Below are positions 28,606 through 37,272 of a stretch of DNA of 64,000 bases, one piece after another (the stretch's first letter is position 1; every line of letters begins with the position of its first letter). The notes beneath the pieces were generated by a model. The model was not told the DNA's origin, did not search any database, and saw only the letters and a program-made list of their open reading frames with translations. Location: positions 4,588,001 through 4,652,000 of the forward strand of contig NZ_JAZHRT010000001.1 of assembly GCF_036924535.1 (NCBI RefSeq), in the 5' to 3' direction. The translations under genes and the position numbers were made by a program. This DNA comes from Bradyrhizobium sp. AZCC 2262. GTDB lineage: Bacteria; Pseudomonadota; Alphaproteobacteria; Rhizobiales; Xanthobacteraceae.

Positions 28606-29156
28606 AAATTAGCCCGTAAGAGAGAGACGGACGCAGACGCTACCTGAAACGAATCAATTGGACGTGACATGGATATTCTGTGGAAAACTTTCTCGTTGTC
28701 CAGTGCGTGAAGCTACGGATCGCGTCGCGATCGAAGAAATCCGCAAAAATACGGAGTTGTCAGCTCTATTCACCGTCAAGCTGCACGGCAGCATGGCCAC
28801 GTTGCGAAGCGCGTCTCGATAATTTCGTTTGGGAAGACGCGAGGAAATATCGCGGCATCACGCAGACGAACGGAAAAGTCTGCGATCGGCAAACCCGAGT
28901 CCGCCGCACGCGACGCAGCTTCTTCCAACAAAACCTGTGCCGGAAATGAAAGACCCGTCCGGGGGGACAACCGGACGGGTCAAGCCATATGGGGCGCTTG
29001 GGGTGGATGGGCGCTCGCGCCGAATACAGCCGATGGGGAGGGATTACCGCTCCCACATCAATAAGTCGCAGGACCTTCGCCGAACGTTCAAAACGCCGGG
29101 CGATTTTTTTAACCTGGTGTTCGGGACGATTATCGGAAAAACCCCTGCACAGCAGG
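28606..29156. other. Gene-poor stretch with a terminator
   Basis: About 550 bases. Several overlapping frames exist on both strands (for example 28680-28949 plus and 28776-28970 minus) but none has a ribosome-binding site or family resemblance. The minus frame at 28776-28970 has protein-like composition and could be a gene remnant. The terminator at 28952-28981 belongs to the subtilase operon. Confidence 0.5.
28952..28981 (-). terminator. Terminator downstream of the sigma/anti-sigma/subtilase operon
   Basis: An 11-base-pair stem, GACCCGTCCGG against CCGGACGGGTC, with an eight-base loop. On the minus strand the stem is followed by TTTCATTTCC, which fits intrinsic termination of transcripts coming from the subtilase gene 175 bases upstream. 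Confidence 0.7.
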
Positions 29157-30866
29157 CTATTTCGGGGCGTTTGCGGCCGATTTGTCCGACGCCATCGACG
29201 GCGGGGGGTCATTCAGCGCCCGGCTCACGGAAGCGTTATCGGCAGACGGGTCAAGCGCCGCCGGGGTTTTTTCTCCCGCAGGTTTGCCGGAAACAGCGGC
29301 AAGCGGAACTTCCGGCGCGGCGGTCGCCGCGGTGACCGCGGCAAAGGCGTCGGCCTCGCCCGCCCCGAACTGATCATCGCGGCCGGGGACGCCGAGGTCG
29401 CGGGCGGTCTTTGTCAGGATCGCGCGAACATCGTTCGGCTTCAACGCAGGATTGTGCTCCAGCATTAACGCCGCAACGCCGCTGACATAGGCAGCGGAGA
29501 AGGAGGTGCCCGACGTGATCTGATATTTTTCATCCGGCGCCGGCAGGAAGATATCCGCGCCCGGCGCCGATATCGCGATGTGGTTGCCCCGGTTGGACGC
29601 CGTAAACAGCTTTTTCTGCGCGTCGGTTCCGCTCACCGCAATGACGTTCGGATTGGCGGCTGGATAGAGCGGCGGCGATTTCGCCCCGGCATTGCCTGCC
29701 GCAGCCACCATCAGGATGCCACGGGCCGCGGTGGCGGCGATGCCGCGCTCGATCAGCGGATCCTTCGGGCCGGCAAAGCTCATGTTGATGATCTGCGCGC
29801 CATGCTCGGCCGCATAATCCAATCCCCTGAGGATCACGTAGGACGTGCTCTCCGCGCCCTTCGATCCCGCGCCAAATGCGCGGATCGCAATCAGCCTCGC
29901 CTCCGGCGCGCTGCCCATCAGCTTGGCGTGCGCGACGATCGCGCCGGCAATGCCGGTGCCGTGGACATGCGGACCTTCCTTGCTGCCGAGCGCATCGAAA
30001 CCGTCGGCGACCGAATTGGCGAGTTCGGGATGTTTGGCGTCGACGCCTGAATCGATCACCGCAATGGTGACGTTCATGCCGCGGGCGAGCGTGTGGGCCT
30101 GCGGCAGCCGAAGCTGAGCGACGGCGTATTGCGCGGCATCGCCCTCGATCGCGGGCTTCTTCGCATCCTGCAGGAAGTAACGGAAATTGAGCTGCACCGA
30201 ACGCACATCGGCGGCGAACTCGCGGCGCACCGTGTCCGCCGGCCGCCCATCAACGATGCGGAACAGGCCGATGGTAGCGCCGAGCAACGGGAAACTCTGC
30301 GAGGCGATGCGCTCCAGGCCATGACGCCGCGCCAATTCATCGGCCTCGGCGGTGGATAGCGCGCCGTCGATCTCGGCGACGAGTTCGTTCTTGACTGCGC
30401 GCAGATTGACTGCCGCCTGCGCATTGTTGTTGTGCGATCCCTTACTGCCCTTTTTGGCCGAAGCGCCGTCGCCGCCACCGGCCGACATTACCGGACGGTC
30501 GAAGCATTCGCCGTCGGGACCGCGAAGCGCAGCCTGGCAAGCCGGATAGACGTTCGGCGAAAACCGCGCATAAGGCAGCGCCGGTCGGACGCGCAGGGTC
30601 GAGTTCATCGTGCCGATCCGGGAGGGCGGCGTCCGCGCGACGGTATCGACGCGCACCACCGGCCGGGCCGCGATGGTCGGGTTGATCCGCGGCGTTACCG
30701 TCGGATTGATGGTGGGAACACGCGAGCCGATATTGAGATTGGGGGTGCGCATGATGCTTTGCGCATGCGCCGAGGGTTCAAAAACGATCAGCGGCAACAG
30801 CGCCGCCGACAACACCAGCGCCGCACGCCGCGTCCTTAACCGCCAGTTCGCGCCATCATGAACCAT
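29157..30866 (-). CDS. S8 family (subtilisin-like) serine protease, secreted
   Basis: A 569-residue secreted subtilase. A signal peptide with a hydrophobic core (LVLSAALLPLIVFEPSAHA) ends near residue 36. A pro-region at about 160-235 (VAEIDGALSTAEADELARRH...) resembles subtilase N-terminal propeptides. The catalytic triad is Asp272 in AVIDSGVD, His302 in HVHGTGIAG and Ser455 in SGTSFSAAYVSG, with the oxyanion Asn392 in AAAGNAG. The C-terminal 60 residues are low-complexity. It is 36 bases downstream of the anti-sigma gene, in one operon with an ECF sigma factor, so the protease may be induced by, or act upon, that sigma system. Confidence 0.93.
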   Translation of the reverse strand: MVHDGANWRLRTRRAALVLSAALLPLIVFEPSAHAQSIMRTPNLNIGSRVPTINPTVTPRINPTIAARPVVRVDTVARTPPSRIGTMNSTLRVRPALPYARFSPNVYPACQAALRGPDGECFDRPVMSAGGGDGASAKKGSKGSHNNNAQAAVNLRAVKNELVAEIDGALSTAEADELARRHGLERIASQSFPLLGATIGLFRIVDGRPADTVRREFAADVRSVQLNFRYFLQDAKKPAIEGDAAQYAVAQLRLPQAHTLARGMNVTIAVIDSGVDAKHPELANSVADGFDALGSKEGPHVHGTGIAGAIVAHAKLMGSAPEARLIAIRAFGAGSKGAESTSYVILRGLDYAAEHGAQIINMSFAGPKDPLIERGIAATAARGILMVAAAGNAGAKSPPLYPAANPNVIAVSGTDAQKKLFTASNRGNHIAISAPGADIFLPAPDEKYQITSGTSFSAAYVSGVAALMLEHNPALKPNDVRAILTKTARDLGVPGRDDQFGAGEADAFAAVTAATAAPEVPLAAVSGKPAGEKTPAALDPSADNASVSRALNDPPPSMASDKSAANAPK

Positions 30867-30902
30867 GGGACCTCGTCTTGCCCGGCACGCGCCGAGACGG
30901 CT

Positions 30903-31616
30903 TTACGGCGTTGCCACCGCAAGGCTGACGATCTTCTCACGCTGCAGCCTGGCGAGCAGGCTTGCCGCTTCGTCCTTGCTCATCGCCCTGTTGCCGAACT
31001 GCAGCCGGAACATGCCGCCCTTGGCGCCGTCGACGATCGAGGCCTGGTAGGTGTCGAGCAGCGCGGTGATGTCGGCGATGCGCGCTTCCGGCGCAAACCG
31101 CACCAGCGCGCGCGGCGGCGCCGCTGCAACGCCGAGATCGCGGGTGATGGGCGCCGAAGACGGCTCGTTCACGCTCAGCGATGCCGTCTGGAACGAAGCG
31201 GTCTGGTTCTTCATCAGCACTGCGCCGATCACGCCGGCCTGCAGCAATAGCGCCACCGCGCCGACGCTCGCCGACCAGGCCAGCGTACGCGGCGACAGCC
31301 TTGCGAAAAACTCCGATATCCGGGCTGACAAATTCACCGAAAGCGATGGCTTGCGCACGGGCTCTCCGTCGATCGCAGCAAACAACTTCTGCATGGCGCG
31401 CACCGACGGCGCACCCAGGCTCTCGTTGAGGCGGATCGTCTCGGCATATTCCTCGCGGATGACGGCGTACTGCCGGGCCAGCTCGGGATCACCGGCGAGC
31501 GCATCCTCGACACGGCGTGCATCGCGCGTGCTCAGCGTGCCGGCTGCGTGGAACGGCAACAGCATCTCGATTTCGCTGGGCTCTTGATCCAGCATTTTCC
31601 TGCTCGTTGCCATCAT
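30903..31616 (-). CDS. Membrane-anchored anti-sigma factor
   Basis: A 237-residue protein. The N-terminal cytoplasmic part (EIEMLLPFHAAGTLSTRDAR, LARQYAVIREEYAETIRLNES) has the helical anti-sigma domain form, without a zinc HxxxCxxC motif. One membrane helix follows at about residues 112-134 (LAWSASVGAVALLLQAGVIG). The C-terminal periplasmic domain (FAPEARIADITALLDTYQAS, FRLQFGNRAMS) looks like a small alpha/beta fold. The ATG overlaps the sigma stop by ATGA. It most likely holds the adjacent ECF sigma factor inactive at the membrane. Confidence 0.85.
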   Translation of the reverse strand: MMATSRKMLDQEPSEIEMLLPFHAAGTLSTRDARRVEDALAGDPELARQYAVIREEYAETIRLNESLGAPSVRAMQKLFAAIDGEPVRKPSLSVNLSARISEFFARLSPRTLAWSASVGAVALLLQAGVIGAVLMKNQTASFQTASLSVNEPSSAPITRDLGVAAAPPRALVRFAPEARIADITALLDTYQASIVDGAKGGMFRLQFGNRAMSKDEAASLLARLQREKIVSLAVATP

Positions 31617-32182
31617 GGCCAACCTCGCTCTATACCGGCTGCCTTCAGCAACTCGGCCAACTTCTTGCGCGCATAAAACAGGCGCGTCTTCACGGTGTTC
31701 TCCGGAATGCCAACGATTCCAGCCACTTCTTCCACGGACTTCTCGTGGTAGTAGACAAGATCGACGATCTCCCGGTGCTCCGACGAAAGTGCCGTCAGGC
31801 ACTTGCGCAACGCTTCACCCGTATCCTTCTTCTGCGCCACCACTTCCGGATCGTCGGACGTGTCCTCGATCGCGTTCGCGGCTTCCTCGTCCAGTCCAAC
31901 ATCCTTGCGGCGCCGAAGCGCCGACAGGGCCTTGAACCGCGTAATCGCCAGGAGCCAGGTGGTGACGGCGGACCGACCTTCGAACTTGCCAGCCTGACGC
32001 CACACATCGAGAAAAACCTCGCTGATGAGGTCTTCCGCAACCTGTTCGTCCCTTACGAGTCGAAGCCCGAAACGGAACACCCTCACATGGTGCCTTCCGA
32101 AAAGCACCTGCATGGCGAGCCGGTCGCCTTGAGCGATCCTAGCGATCAGAACTTCGTCTGAAGCCGCCTGTGACGCGTTCAA
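31613..32182 (-). CDS. ECF-type RNA polymerase sigma factor
   Basis: A 189-residue sigma-70 family protein with region 2 (FRFGLRLVRDEQVAEDLISE, VFLDVWRQAGKFEG, TWLLAITRFKALSALRRR) and region 4 (LSSEHREIVDLVYYHEKSVE, EVAGIVGIPENTVKTRLFYARKKL). It is followed by its anti-sigma gene with a stop-start overlap and by a subtilase gene. The start is TTG at 32182 with a GAGACGG site. A 23-base inverted repeat lies 47-69 bases upstream and may be its control site. Confidence 0.95.
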   Translation of the reverse strand: MNASQAASDEVLIARIAQGDRLAMQVLFGRHHVRVFRFGLRLVRDEQVAEDLISEVFLDVWRQAGKFEGRSAVTTWLLAITRFKALSALRRRKDVGLDEEAANAIEDTSDDPEVVAQKKDTGEALRKCLTALSSEHREIVDLVYYHEKSVEEVAGIVGIPENTVKTRLFYARKKLAELLKAAGIERGWP

Positions 32183-32228
32183 TGGCCGTCTCGCAGAGTT
32201 GGTCTGACGGGGGAGGCCGGCGGTTCGA

Positions 32229-32251
32229 TGTGAAGAGTGAGATTCTTCACA
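32229..32251. promoter_or_regulatory. Inverted repeat upstream of the ECF sigma operon
   Basis: A perfect 8-base inverted repeat TGTGAAGA / TCTTCACA separated by seven bases, 47 bases before the sigma start. Size and symmetry suit a dimeric repressor or activator site; it could also form an mRNA leader hairpin. Confidence 0.5.
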
Positions 32252-32602
32252 TTACGGCAATGTCCGGATTGCATGTGTGACCTACCGCACAGACGGACGT
32301 TACCCAGCCATTTTCCCGGCAAGGACGAGCTGAACCCAAGAATTGGTACCATAATACGGAAGCACTTTCTTAAAGACACGCCACCCCACAACCTTAGCAA
32401 GGCTTCGCCGGCGGGGCAGCATCTGCGTGCGCACAAGGTTTCCCGCAATGGCGGGTTCCGCGCTATCGGAATCCGGCAGATTTCCGTTACGAAACAGTGC
32501 AATGGCAGGGTTTTAACGGACCCGATTCGACTTCAAAAGATACCAAACCTAAAGGCTTTATTCCCTAAAGTTTCGTCCGGCATACTCCAATAGCGACGGG
32601 AC
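32252..32602. other. Intergenic region between divergent sigma operon and diguanylate cyclase
   Basis: About 350 bases without a credible gene. It should contain the promoters of both divergent units. No canonical promoter pair is convincing. An AT-richer part (32510-32590) lies just upstream of the cyclase gene. Confidence 0.4.
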
Positions 32603-33748
32603 ATGAGCAGCGCGGCTTCATTGCTTCAGGGGCAAGGCCCCCACAGTACGGTCGCGCCCGTCCGACTGCGGCCGGAGGTATTGAAGCGCCGGGTCGGCCA
32701 GCGCCGGCACATGCTGGCCGTCCAGGGCGTCAGCTACGCACTCATCACCTCGGTGCTGCTGGCCTATTGCTACGCCGGTACTGTCCCGATCGTCATACCG
32801 TCGGCCTATTTCCTTTCCGGCATCGGATTGGTCTCGGTCTTTGTCGTGTTGTCGGAAGCCCACTTCAACGACCGGTTCGAAGACCACTATCTGACGATCT
32901 TCCAGGTTGCCGGCCACGTCGCGCTGCAGCTCTGTTTTCTGCTGGCGGCGCCCGAAATCGGGTTTGCCTTCCTGAGCGTGGTATTTCTCATATTCGGGTT
33001 CGGCGCGCTGCGAATGACCTCGCGGCAGGCGATCATTTCCTGGACGCTCACCATGATCGGCCTGGCGCCGATCTTCCTCTTTAGCAGCACCCCGATCGGC
33101 CTGCCGATTACCACCCAGACCGAACGCGTCGCGGCCATGCTTTCCTTTGTCCTCACGATCGGACAGTGCGCCTTCGTGGGACTGTATGGCAGCACCATGC
33201 GCAAGATGCTCTACGACCGCAGCTTCGAATTGAAAGCGGCGTACAAGCGGATCGAGGAGCTTGCCGAACTCGATGAATTGACGGGAGCGTCCAACCGGCG
33301 CTGCATCATGCGAATGCTGGAGGAGGAGATCGCCCGTGCGACCCGCGGCGGTTCGGCCTGCTCCATCGCCCTGATCGACCTCGACTGGTTCAAGCGCATC
33401 AACGACGCCTACGGCCATCCGACCGGCGACGAGGTGTTGCGGACATTCTCGATCACCATGTTCGCCAACATCCGCAGCATCGACCGGTTCGGCCGCTATG
33501 GCGGCGAGGAATTCCTGCTGGTGCTGCCCGATATGGACACCGAGCGCGCGGCGCGGGCGCTCGACCGCTTGCGCGCGATTATTGCCGATCTCGACTGGAG
33601 CGCGTTCTCGCCCGGCATGAAAGTGACGATGTCGGCAGGGGTTGCCACACTGAATTCGAACGAAACGTCAGACACATTTCTCGCGCGCGCCGACAGCGCG
33701 CTTTATGCAGCCAAGGCGCGGGGACGCAACCGCATTACCAGCGCCTGA
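32603..33748 (+). CDS. Membrane-bound diguanylate cyclase (GGDEF)
   Basis: A 381-residue protein. About six hydrophobic helices fill residues 35-205, then a short linker (AAYKRIEELAELDELTGASN) leads into a GGDEF domain. The active motif is GGEEF in RYGGEEFLLVLPD, so c-di-GMP synthesis is expected. The product-inhibition I-site RxxD is present as RSID five residues before GGEEF. The membrane part is not a MASE type that I can name. No EAL domain is present. Confidence 0.93.
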   Translation: MSSAASLLQGQGPHSTVAPVRLRPEVLKRRVGQRRHMLAVQGVSYALITSVLLAYCYAGTVPIVIPSAYFLSGIGLVSVFVVLSEAHFNDRFEDHYLTIFQVAGHVALQLCFLLAAPEIGFAFLSVVFLIFGFGALRMTSRQAIISWTLTMIGLAPIFLFSSTPIGLPITTQTERVAAMLSFVLTIGQCAFVGLYGSTMRKMLYDRSFELKAAYKRIEELAELDELTGASNRRCIMRMLEEEIARATRGGSACSIALIDLDWFKRINDAYGHPTGDEVLRTFSITMFANIRSIDRFGRYGGEEFLLVLPDMDTERAARALDRLRAIIADLDWSAFSPGMKVTMSAGVATLNSNETSDTFLARADSALYAAKARGRNRITSA

Positions 33749-33810
33749 TCCGACATATTCCAGCTCCGGTGGCGGAGAAGCCGCGCCGGTCTTTGCTCCA
33801 GGACAGAGTC

Positions 33811-34920
33811 ATGATTTCGAAAGCCGCCAAGTCTCCTTCTCCCGGAAGTCTGCTCGATGAGCTGCAGTCCACCCTTGCGCACGGTACCGTCGCGCGCCGG
33901 GTAGAGACCCTGCGCCGGGTAACCGATCTCTTCATCAACGGCGCGGTCGACTATTCGGACGAGCAGGTCGGGCTGTTCGACGACGTCTTCCAGTGCCTGA
34001 TCGACCACATCGAAACCTCGGCCAAGATGCTGCTGGCCAATCGTCTCGCCCCGATCGACACCGCCCCGCCGCTCACCATCCGCGCGCTTGCCTTCGACGA
34101 CGTCATCGAGGTGGCAGGTCCGGTGCTGTCGCAGTCGATGCGGCTCGACGACAAGACCCTGATCGAGAATGCGCGCAGCAAGAGTCAGGCGCATTTGATG
34201 GCGATTTCGACCCGCAGGACCCTGAGCGGCGCGGTCACCGACGTGCTGGTCCAGCGCGGCAACGATGAGGTGATCCAGTCGACCGTGAACAATCCGGGCG
34301 CGGAGTTCACCGAGCGCGGCTTTACCCGCCTCGTCAGCCGCGCCGAGGGCGACGACAATCTCACGAGCTGCATCGGCCTGCACCCGTCGGTGCCGCGGCA
34401 TCTCTATCTGAAACTGCTGGCCAAGGCCTCGGACACGGTGCGGCAGCGGCTGGAGGCCGCCAACCCGCAGCAGGCGGCCGAAGTGCCGAACGTGGTCAAG
34501 GAAGCAACGCGGCGCGCGCGCTCGGCCACCGCGACGATCACCAAGAATACCGAGATTGCGCACGCGCTGGTCAAGTCGCTGTACGAGGACGGCCGGCTCG
34601 ACGAATCCGAGGTGGCGTCGTTTGCCGCGGCCGGGAAATTCGACGAAGCCAATGCCTCGATCGCGGCGCTCGCCAACGTGCCGGTGGCGATCGCCGAGAA
34701 CATGATGATCGAAAGCCGGGCCGAAGGCGTGATGATCCTGGCGAAGGTCGCGGGACTGTCTTGGTCGACGGTCAGGAACATTATCAGGATGCGCGACCAA
34801 TTGTCCGGCGCGGAGCCCACCGATCTAGCCGCCTGCCAGGACACCTATGAGCGGCTGCGGCCATCGACCGCGCAGCAGGTTCTGCGCTTCCACCGCATGC
34901 AGCAGAACGTGCCGGCTTGA
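33811..34920 (+). CDS. DUF2336 domain protein
   Basis: A 369-residue helical-repeat protein of the DUF2336 family, which is widespread in alphaproteobacteria and of unknown function. HEAT-like helix pairs are visible (RRVETLRRVTDLFINGAVDY, VGLFDDVFQCLIDHIET, ALAFDDVIEVAGPVLSQS). The ATG at 33811 has AGGACAG upstream and is preferred to the GTG at 33769. It lies 62 bases after the diguanylate cyclase gene on the same strand; some DUF2336 proteins are linked with c-di-GMP/PilZ signalling, which would fit, but this is inference. Confidence 0.85.
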   Translation: MISKAAKSPSPGSLLDELQSTLAHGTVARRVETLRRVTDLFINGAVDYSDEQVGLFDDVFQCLIDHIETSAKMLLANRLAPIDTAPPLTIRALAFDDVIEVAGPVLSQSMRLDDKTLIENARSKSQAHLMAISTRRTLSGAVTDVLVQRGNDEVIQSTVNNPGAEFTERGFTRLVSRAEGDDNLTSCIGLHPSVPRHLYLKLLAKASDTVRQRLEAANPQQAAEVPNVVKEATRRARSATATITKNTEIAHALVKSLYEDGRLDESEVASFAAAGKFDEANASIAALANVPVAIAENMMIESRAEGVMILAKVAGLSWSTVRNIIRMRDQLSGAEPTDLAACQDTYERLRPSTAQQVLRFHRMQQNVPA

Positions 34921-34953
34921 GCGGCTGGGATTTCAAGCCGGTAGCCCGCACCC

Positions 34954-35598
34954 TCAAAACCTCAGCAGCCTTGCCCCGGCGAGCGCGCCGACTACGGTCA
35001 CCAGCGCGGTCGCGATCGTGTACCAGGCCGCCACGAACAGCGGTGAATCGTCCGTGCAATGCGAGGCGTAGAGCGTCGCTGCCAGTCCCGCCGATAACAG
35101 GCCCGCGATGGCGCCGGCGACCGCCGGCCGCGCCGGCGCGCCGTGCCGCAGCCCGATCAGCGCACCGGCCAAAATCGGCAGCGACAGCGCCGGGATCGCC
35201 GTCATGCAGATCCAGGAATTCTTGCCGACCAGCCGCGTCATCATCGGCAACCGCTGCGGCATCATCATCTCGCCACCGATCCCTGCGGCCAGGATCCCGA
35301 CTGGGGCCAGCAGCAACCAGCCAAAACCGCGCAGCGAGGCTTCCGGCCTCGACAGATGCAGGCTGACGGCAATCGCTGCGATCGCCAGCGCCAGTGTCAC
35401 CGCGAATTTCAGGTCGAAGAACGGATTGCGCATCGCAACCATCACGTCGGGCCTGACACCGAGTTCGGTAAAGAACATTAGAAGCGAGACCGGCGCCGCG
35501 GCCAAAAGCGCCAGCATCAGCGCAAAGCCGACGGGCCGAGCCCGGTGCGGATTGTCGGCCGCTAACGTTCGAATGAGCTGATCGGTATCCATCCTCAT
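34954..35598 (-). CDS. nrsF: NrsF-like membrane anti-sigma factor (DUF1109)
   Basis: A 214-residue integral membrane protein with six hydrophobic helices, the DUF1109/NrsF form. Two cysteines stand at positions 131 (NSWICMTAIP) and 181 (YASHCTDDS), the same positions as the conserved pair needed for metal/oxidant sensing in Caulobacter NrsF, as I recall. Its ATG overlaps the sigma-factor stop by ATGA, so the two are co-translated. It should hold the cognate sigma factor inactive until stress. Confidence 0.88.
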   Translation of the reverse strand: MRMDTDQLIRTLAADNPHRARPVGFALMLALLAAAPVSLLMFFTELGVRPDVMVAMRNPFFDLKFAVTLALAIAAIAVSLHLSRPEASLRGFGWLLLAPVGILAAGIGGEMMMPQRLPMMTRLVGKNSWICMTAIPALSLPILAGALIGLRHGAPARPAVAGAIAGLLSAGLAATLYASHCTDDSPLFVAAWYTIATALVTVVGALAGARLLRF

Positions 35599-36140
35599 TG
35601 TTCCCGTAGCTTCGTCGTCAGGCTGGCCAGCCCCCGGTGCAGCGCCACCCGCACTGCCCCCTCTGTCATCGAAAATTTCGCGGCGGTATCCTTGATCGAG
35701 GCGCTGTCGACCGCGATCGACTGCAGCACGTCACGCTGCCGCGCCGGCAGCGTCTGGAGCTGCGCGGCGACCTCGCTCGCCGAGGCGGTCTCGGCCGGCG
35801 CTTCGCCTGGCAGCGTCTCGGCGAAATCGTCAATGTCGACAAAAATGCGCCGGCCGCGGCGGCGCAACGCGTCGATCAGCTTGTTGCGGGCGATCGCAAA
35901 CAGCCAAGGCGCAAACGGAGCGCTGACATCCCAGGTGTGCCGCTTCAGATGGACCGCCAGCAAAATGTCCTGCACGATGTCCTCGGATTGATCGACCGGT
36001 TGCCCTGCCCGCGCCAGACCACGGCGCGCCGCGGCCCGGAGCACCGGCGTGACGGCCTTGAGCAGGCGGTGATACGCCGCACTGTCGCCTGCAATGGCCG
36101 ACCGCATCAGGCCGGTCCATTCGTCATCCCGTTCGCGCAA
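35595..36140 (-). CDS. sigF: SigF-like ECF sigma factor
   Basis: A 181-residue ECF sigma factor. Region 2 has DQSEDIVQDILLAVHLKRHT, then PWLFAIARNKLIDALRRRGRR; region 4 has LPARQRDVLQSIAVDSASIK and FSMTEGAVRVALHRGLASL. The longest frame starts at 36176, but the TTG at 36140 is preferred: it has TAGGAG seven bases upstream and a candidate SigF-type promoter would place the transcript start between the two. With NrsF it forms a two-gene stress-response unit like the SigF-NrsF pair of Caulobacter. Confidence 0.88.
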   Translation of the reverse strand: MRERDDEWTGLMRSAIAGDSAAYHRLLKAVTPVLRAAARRGLARAGQPVDQSEDIVQDILLAVHLKRHTWDVSAPFAPWLFAIARNKLIDALRRRGRRIFVDIDDFAETLPGEAPAETASASEVAAQLQTLPARQRDVLQSIAVDSASIKDTAAKFSMTEGAVRVALHRGLASLTTKLREQ

Positions 36141-36159
36141 GAGCGCTCCTACCCTGCAA

Positions 36160-36184
36160 TTCGGTCGATCTTTCAATTTGTTAC
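36160..36184 (-). promoter_or_regulatory. Candidate autoregulatory SigF-type promoter
   Basis: On the minus strand GTAAC (36184-36180) and CGAA (36163-36160) are separated by 16 bases, close to the GTAACC-N16-CGAA pattern reported for SigF in Caulobacter. The site is 20 bases upstream of the preferred TTG start of the sigma gene. Confidence 0.5.
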
Positions 36185-36197
36185 GTCAGGACGACCC

Positions 36198-36215
36198 GAT
36201 CACGAAGTCGTGATC
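36198..36215. promoter_or_regulatory. 18-base palindrome upstream of the sigma gene
   Basis: GATCACGA, two bases, TCGTGATC, lying 14 bases upstream of the candidate -35 box. It could be an operator. The remaining bases up to 36466 hold no gene. Confidence 0.4.
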
Positions 36216-36466
36216 AAAAGCTTGACGCAGAAGGCCCCAGCGCCACCGGCCGAGCGGTCCCTGTCCGGGAATCGGGACGGCCAGCTGCGCCGACGGCAGG
36301 CTCATAACATCGATTTCACAGGCTCGCATCCCGGCGCACATCCGCTGCAACACGATTGCCCAGCTTTTGCCGGGTGTTGCCCGAAGATTCCCTTTTTCCG
36401 CCGTGCTGAGGACACGGCGCGGGGTCTTTTTCCGTGGTTGGGCGGCGGCCAATGGGAGATTTCTAT

Positions 36467-37156
36467 ATGACGATCAAAGCCCGCGCGCGGTCGGCCTTGA
36501 TTATCGCAGCAGGACTTTTGGTAAGTTTCGCAGGACCACCGCCGGCGATGGCCGCCGGCGCGGATGCGGATAGTGCCGCGGTCTCGACGTCGGAGAATGC
36601 AACGTCCGGCAAGTCCGTCAGGCAAGGTTCCCGTTACCTGAAGAAGCGCTACGCCCATCGCAAATCCACGCGCACGGCAACGAAATCCGCTGAGAGCAAG
36701 AAAGCCGACGAAAAGCAGGTCGTCGATGCGAGCGGCAGCACCTCGCCCGCGCTTCCCGAATGGCTGGCCAACGCCAACGCGCAAATGACTGCCGCCGATG
36801 CGCCCCCCGATAGCGCCAAGGGAATGTCGGCGGCCATGTCGGAGAAAGCCACCACGGTCCTGCAGTCCGCGGCGGACAAGCCGGCTGACGCGGCGATGGA
36901 CAAGGCTGATGCGGCAGAGGCGCCGGCCGATACCGCCGTAGCTGCCCCCGACCAGCTCAACGATGGCGATCGGGCGCTGCACCCCTCCTCGCAGACGGTT
37001 GCGATGGCCTCGGCCAAACCGGCAGCGGACGGCACCGTTCAGGCCGCGAACAACGACAGTACCACCCTGGACAAGACCTCGCTGATCGGAAAGATCTTCA
37101 TCGCCTTCGGCGCCCTGCTGACGATGGCGTCGGCCGCGCGCATGTTCATGGCATAG
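36467..37156 (+). CDS. Secreted/anchored alanine-rich protein of unknown function
   Basis: A 229-residue protein. The start at 36467 has GGGAGA upstream and gives a signal peptide (ARSALIIAAGLLVSFAG with cleavage near AMAA). A basic stretch (RQGSRYLKKRYAHRKSTRTA) follows, then a long low-complexity alanine/aspartate/lysine region, and a final hydrophobic helix (LIGKIFIAFGALLTMASAAR). It may therefore be a periplasmic protein held by a C-terminal helix. No family is recognised. It is divergent from the sigF operon. Confidence 0.7.
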   Translation: MTIKARARSALIIAAGLLVSFAGPPPAMAAGADADSAAVSTSENATSGKSVRQGSRYLKKRYAHRKSTRTATKSAESKKADEKQVVDASGSTSPALPEWLANANAQMTAADAPPDSAKGMSAAMSEKATTVLQSAADKPADAAMDKADAAEAPADTAVAAPDQLNDGDRALHPSSQTVAMASAKPAADGTVQAANNDSTTLDKTSLIGKIFIAFGALLTMASAARMFMA

Positions 37157-37170
37157 GTTTCGGCGCATCG

Positions 37171-37194
37171 GGACGCGGGCCACGCCCCGCGTCC
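37171..37194. terminator. Hairpin after the alanine-rich protein gene
   Basis: GGACGCGGG pairs with CCCGCGTCC around a six-base loop, 15 bases after the stop codon. There is no T-run. Confidence 0.45.
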
Positions 37195-37272
37195 GGGATC
37201 CGTTCACGCCCCACTTGAAGCCCACCCCGGCAGCGGGCACATTGCCCGCAACAACGGTACCCGGGGTGGATC

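Noticed and set aside
28776..28970. 64-codon minus-strand frame
   Set aside because: Starts with TTG inside a terminator hairpin loop, no ribosome-binding site, no family resemblance; may be a remnant.
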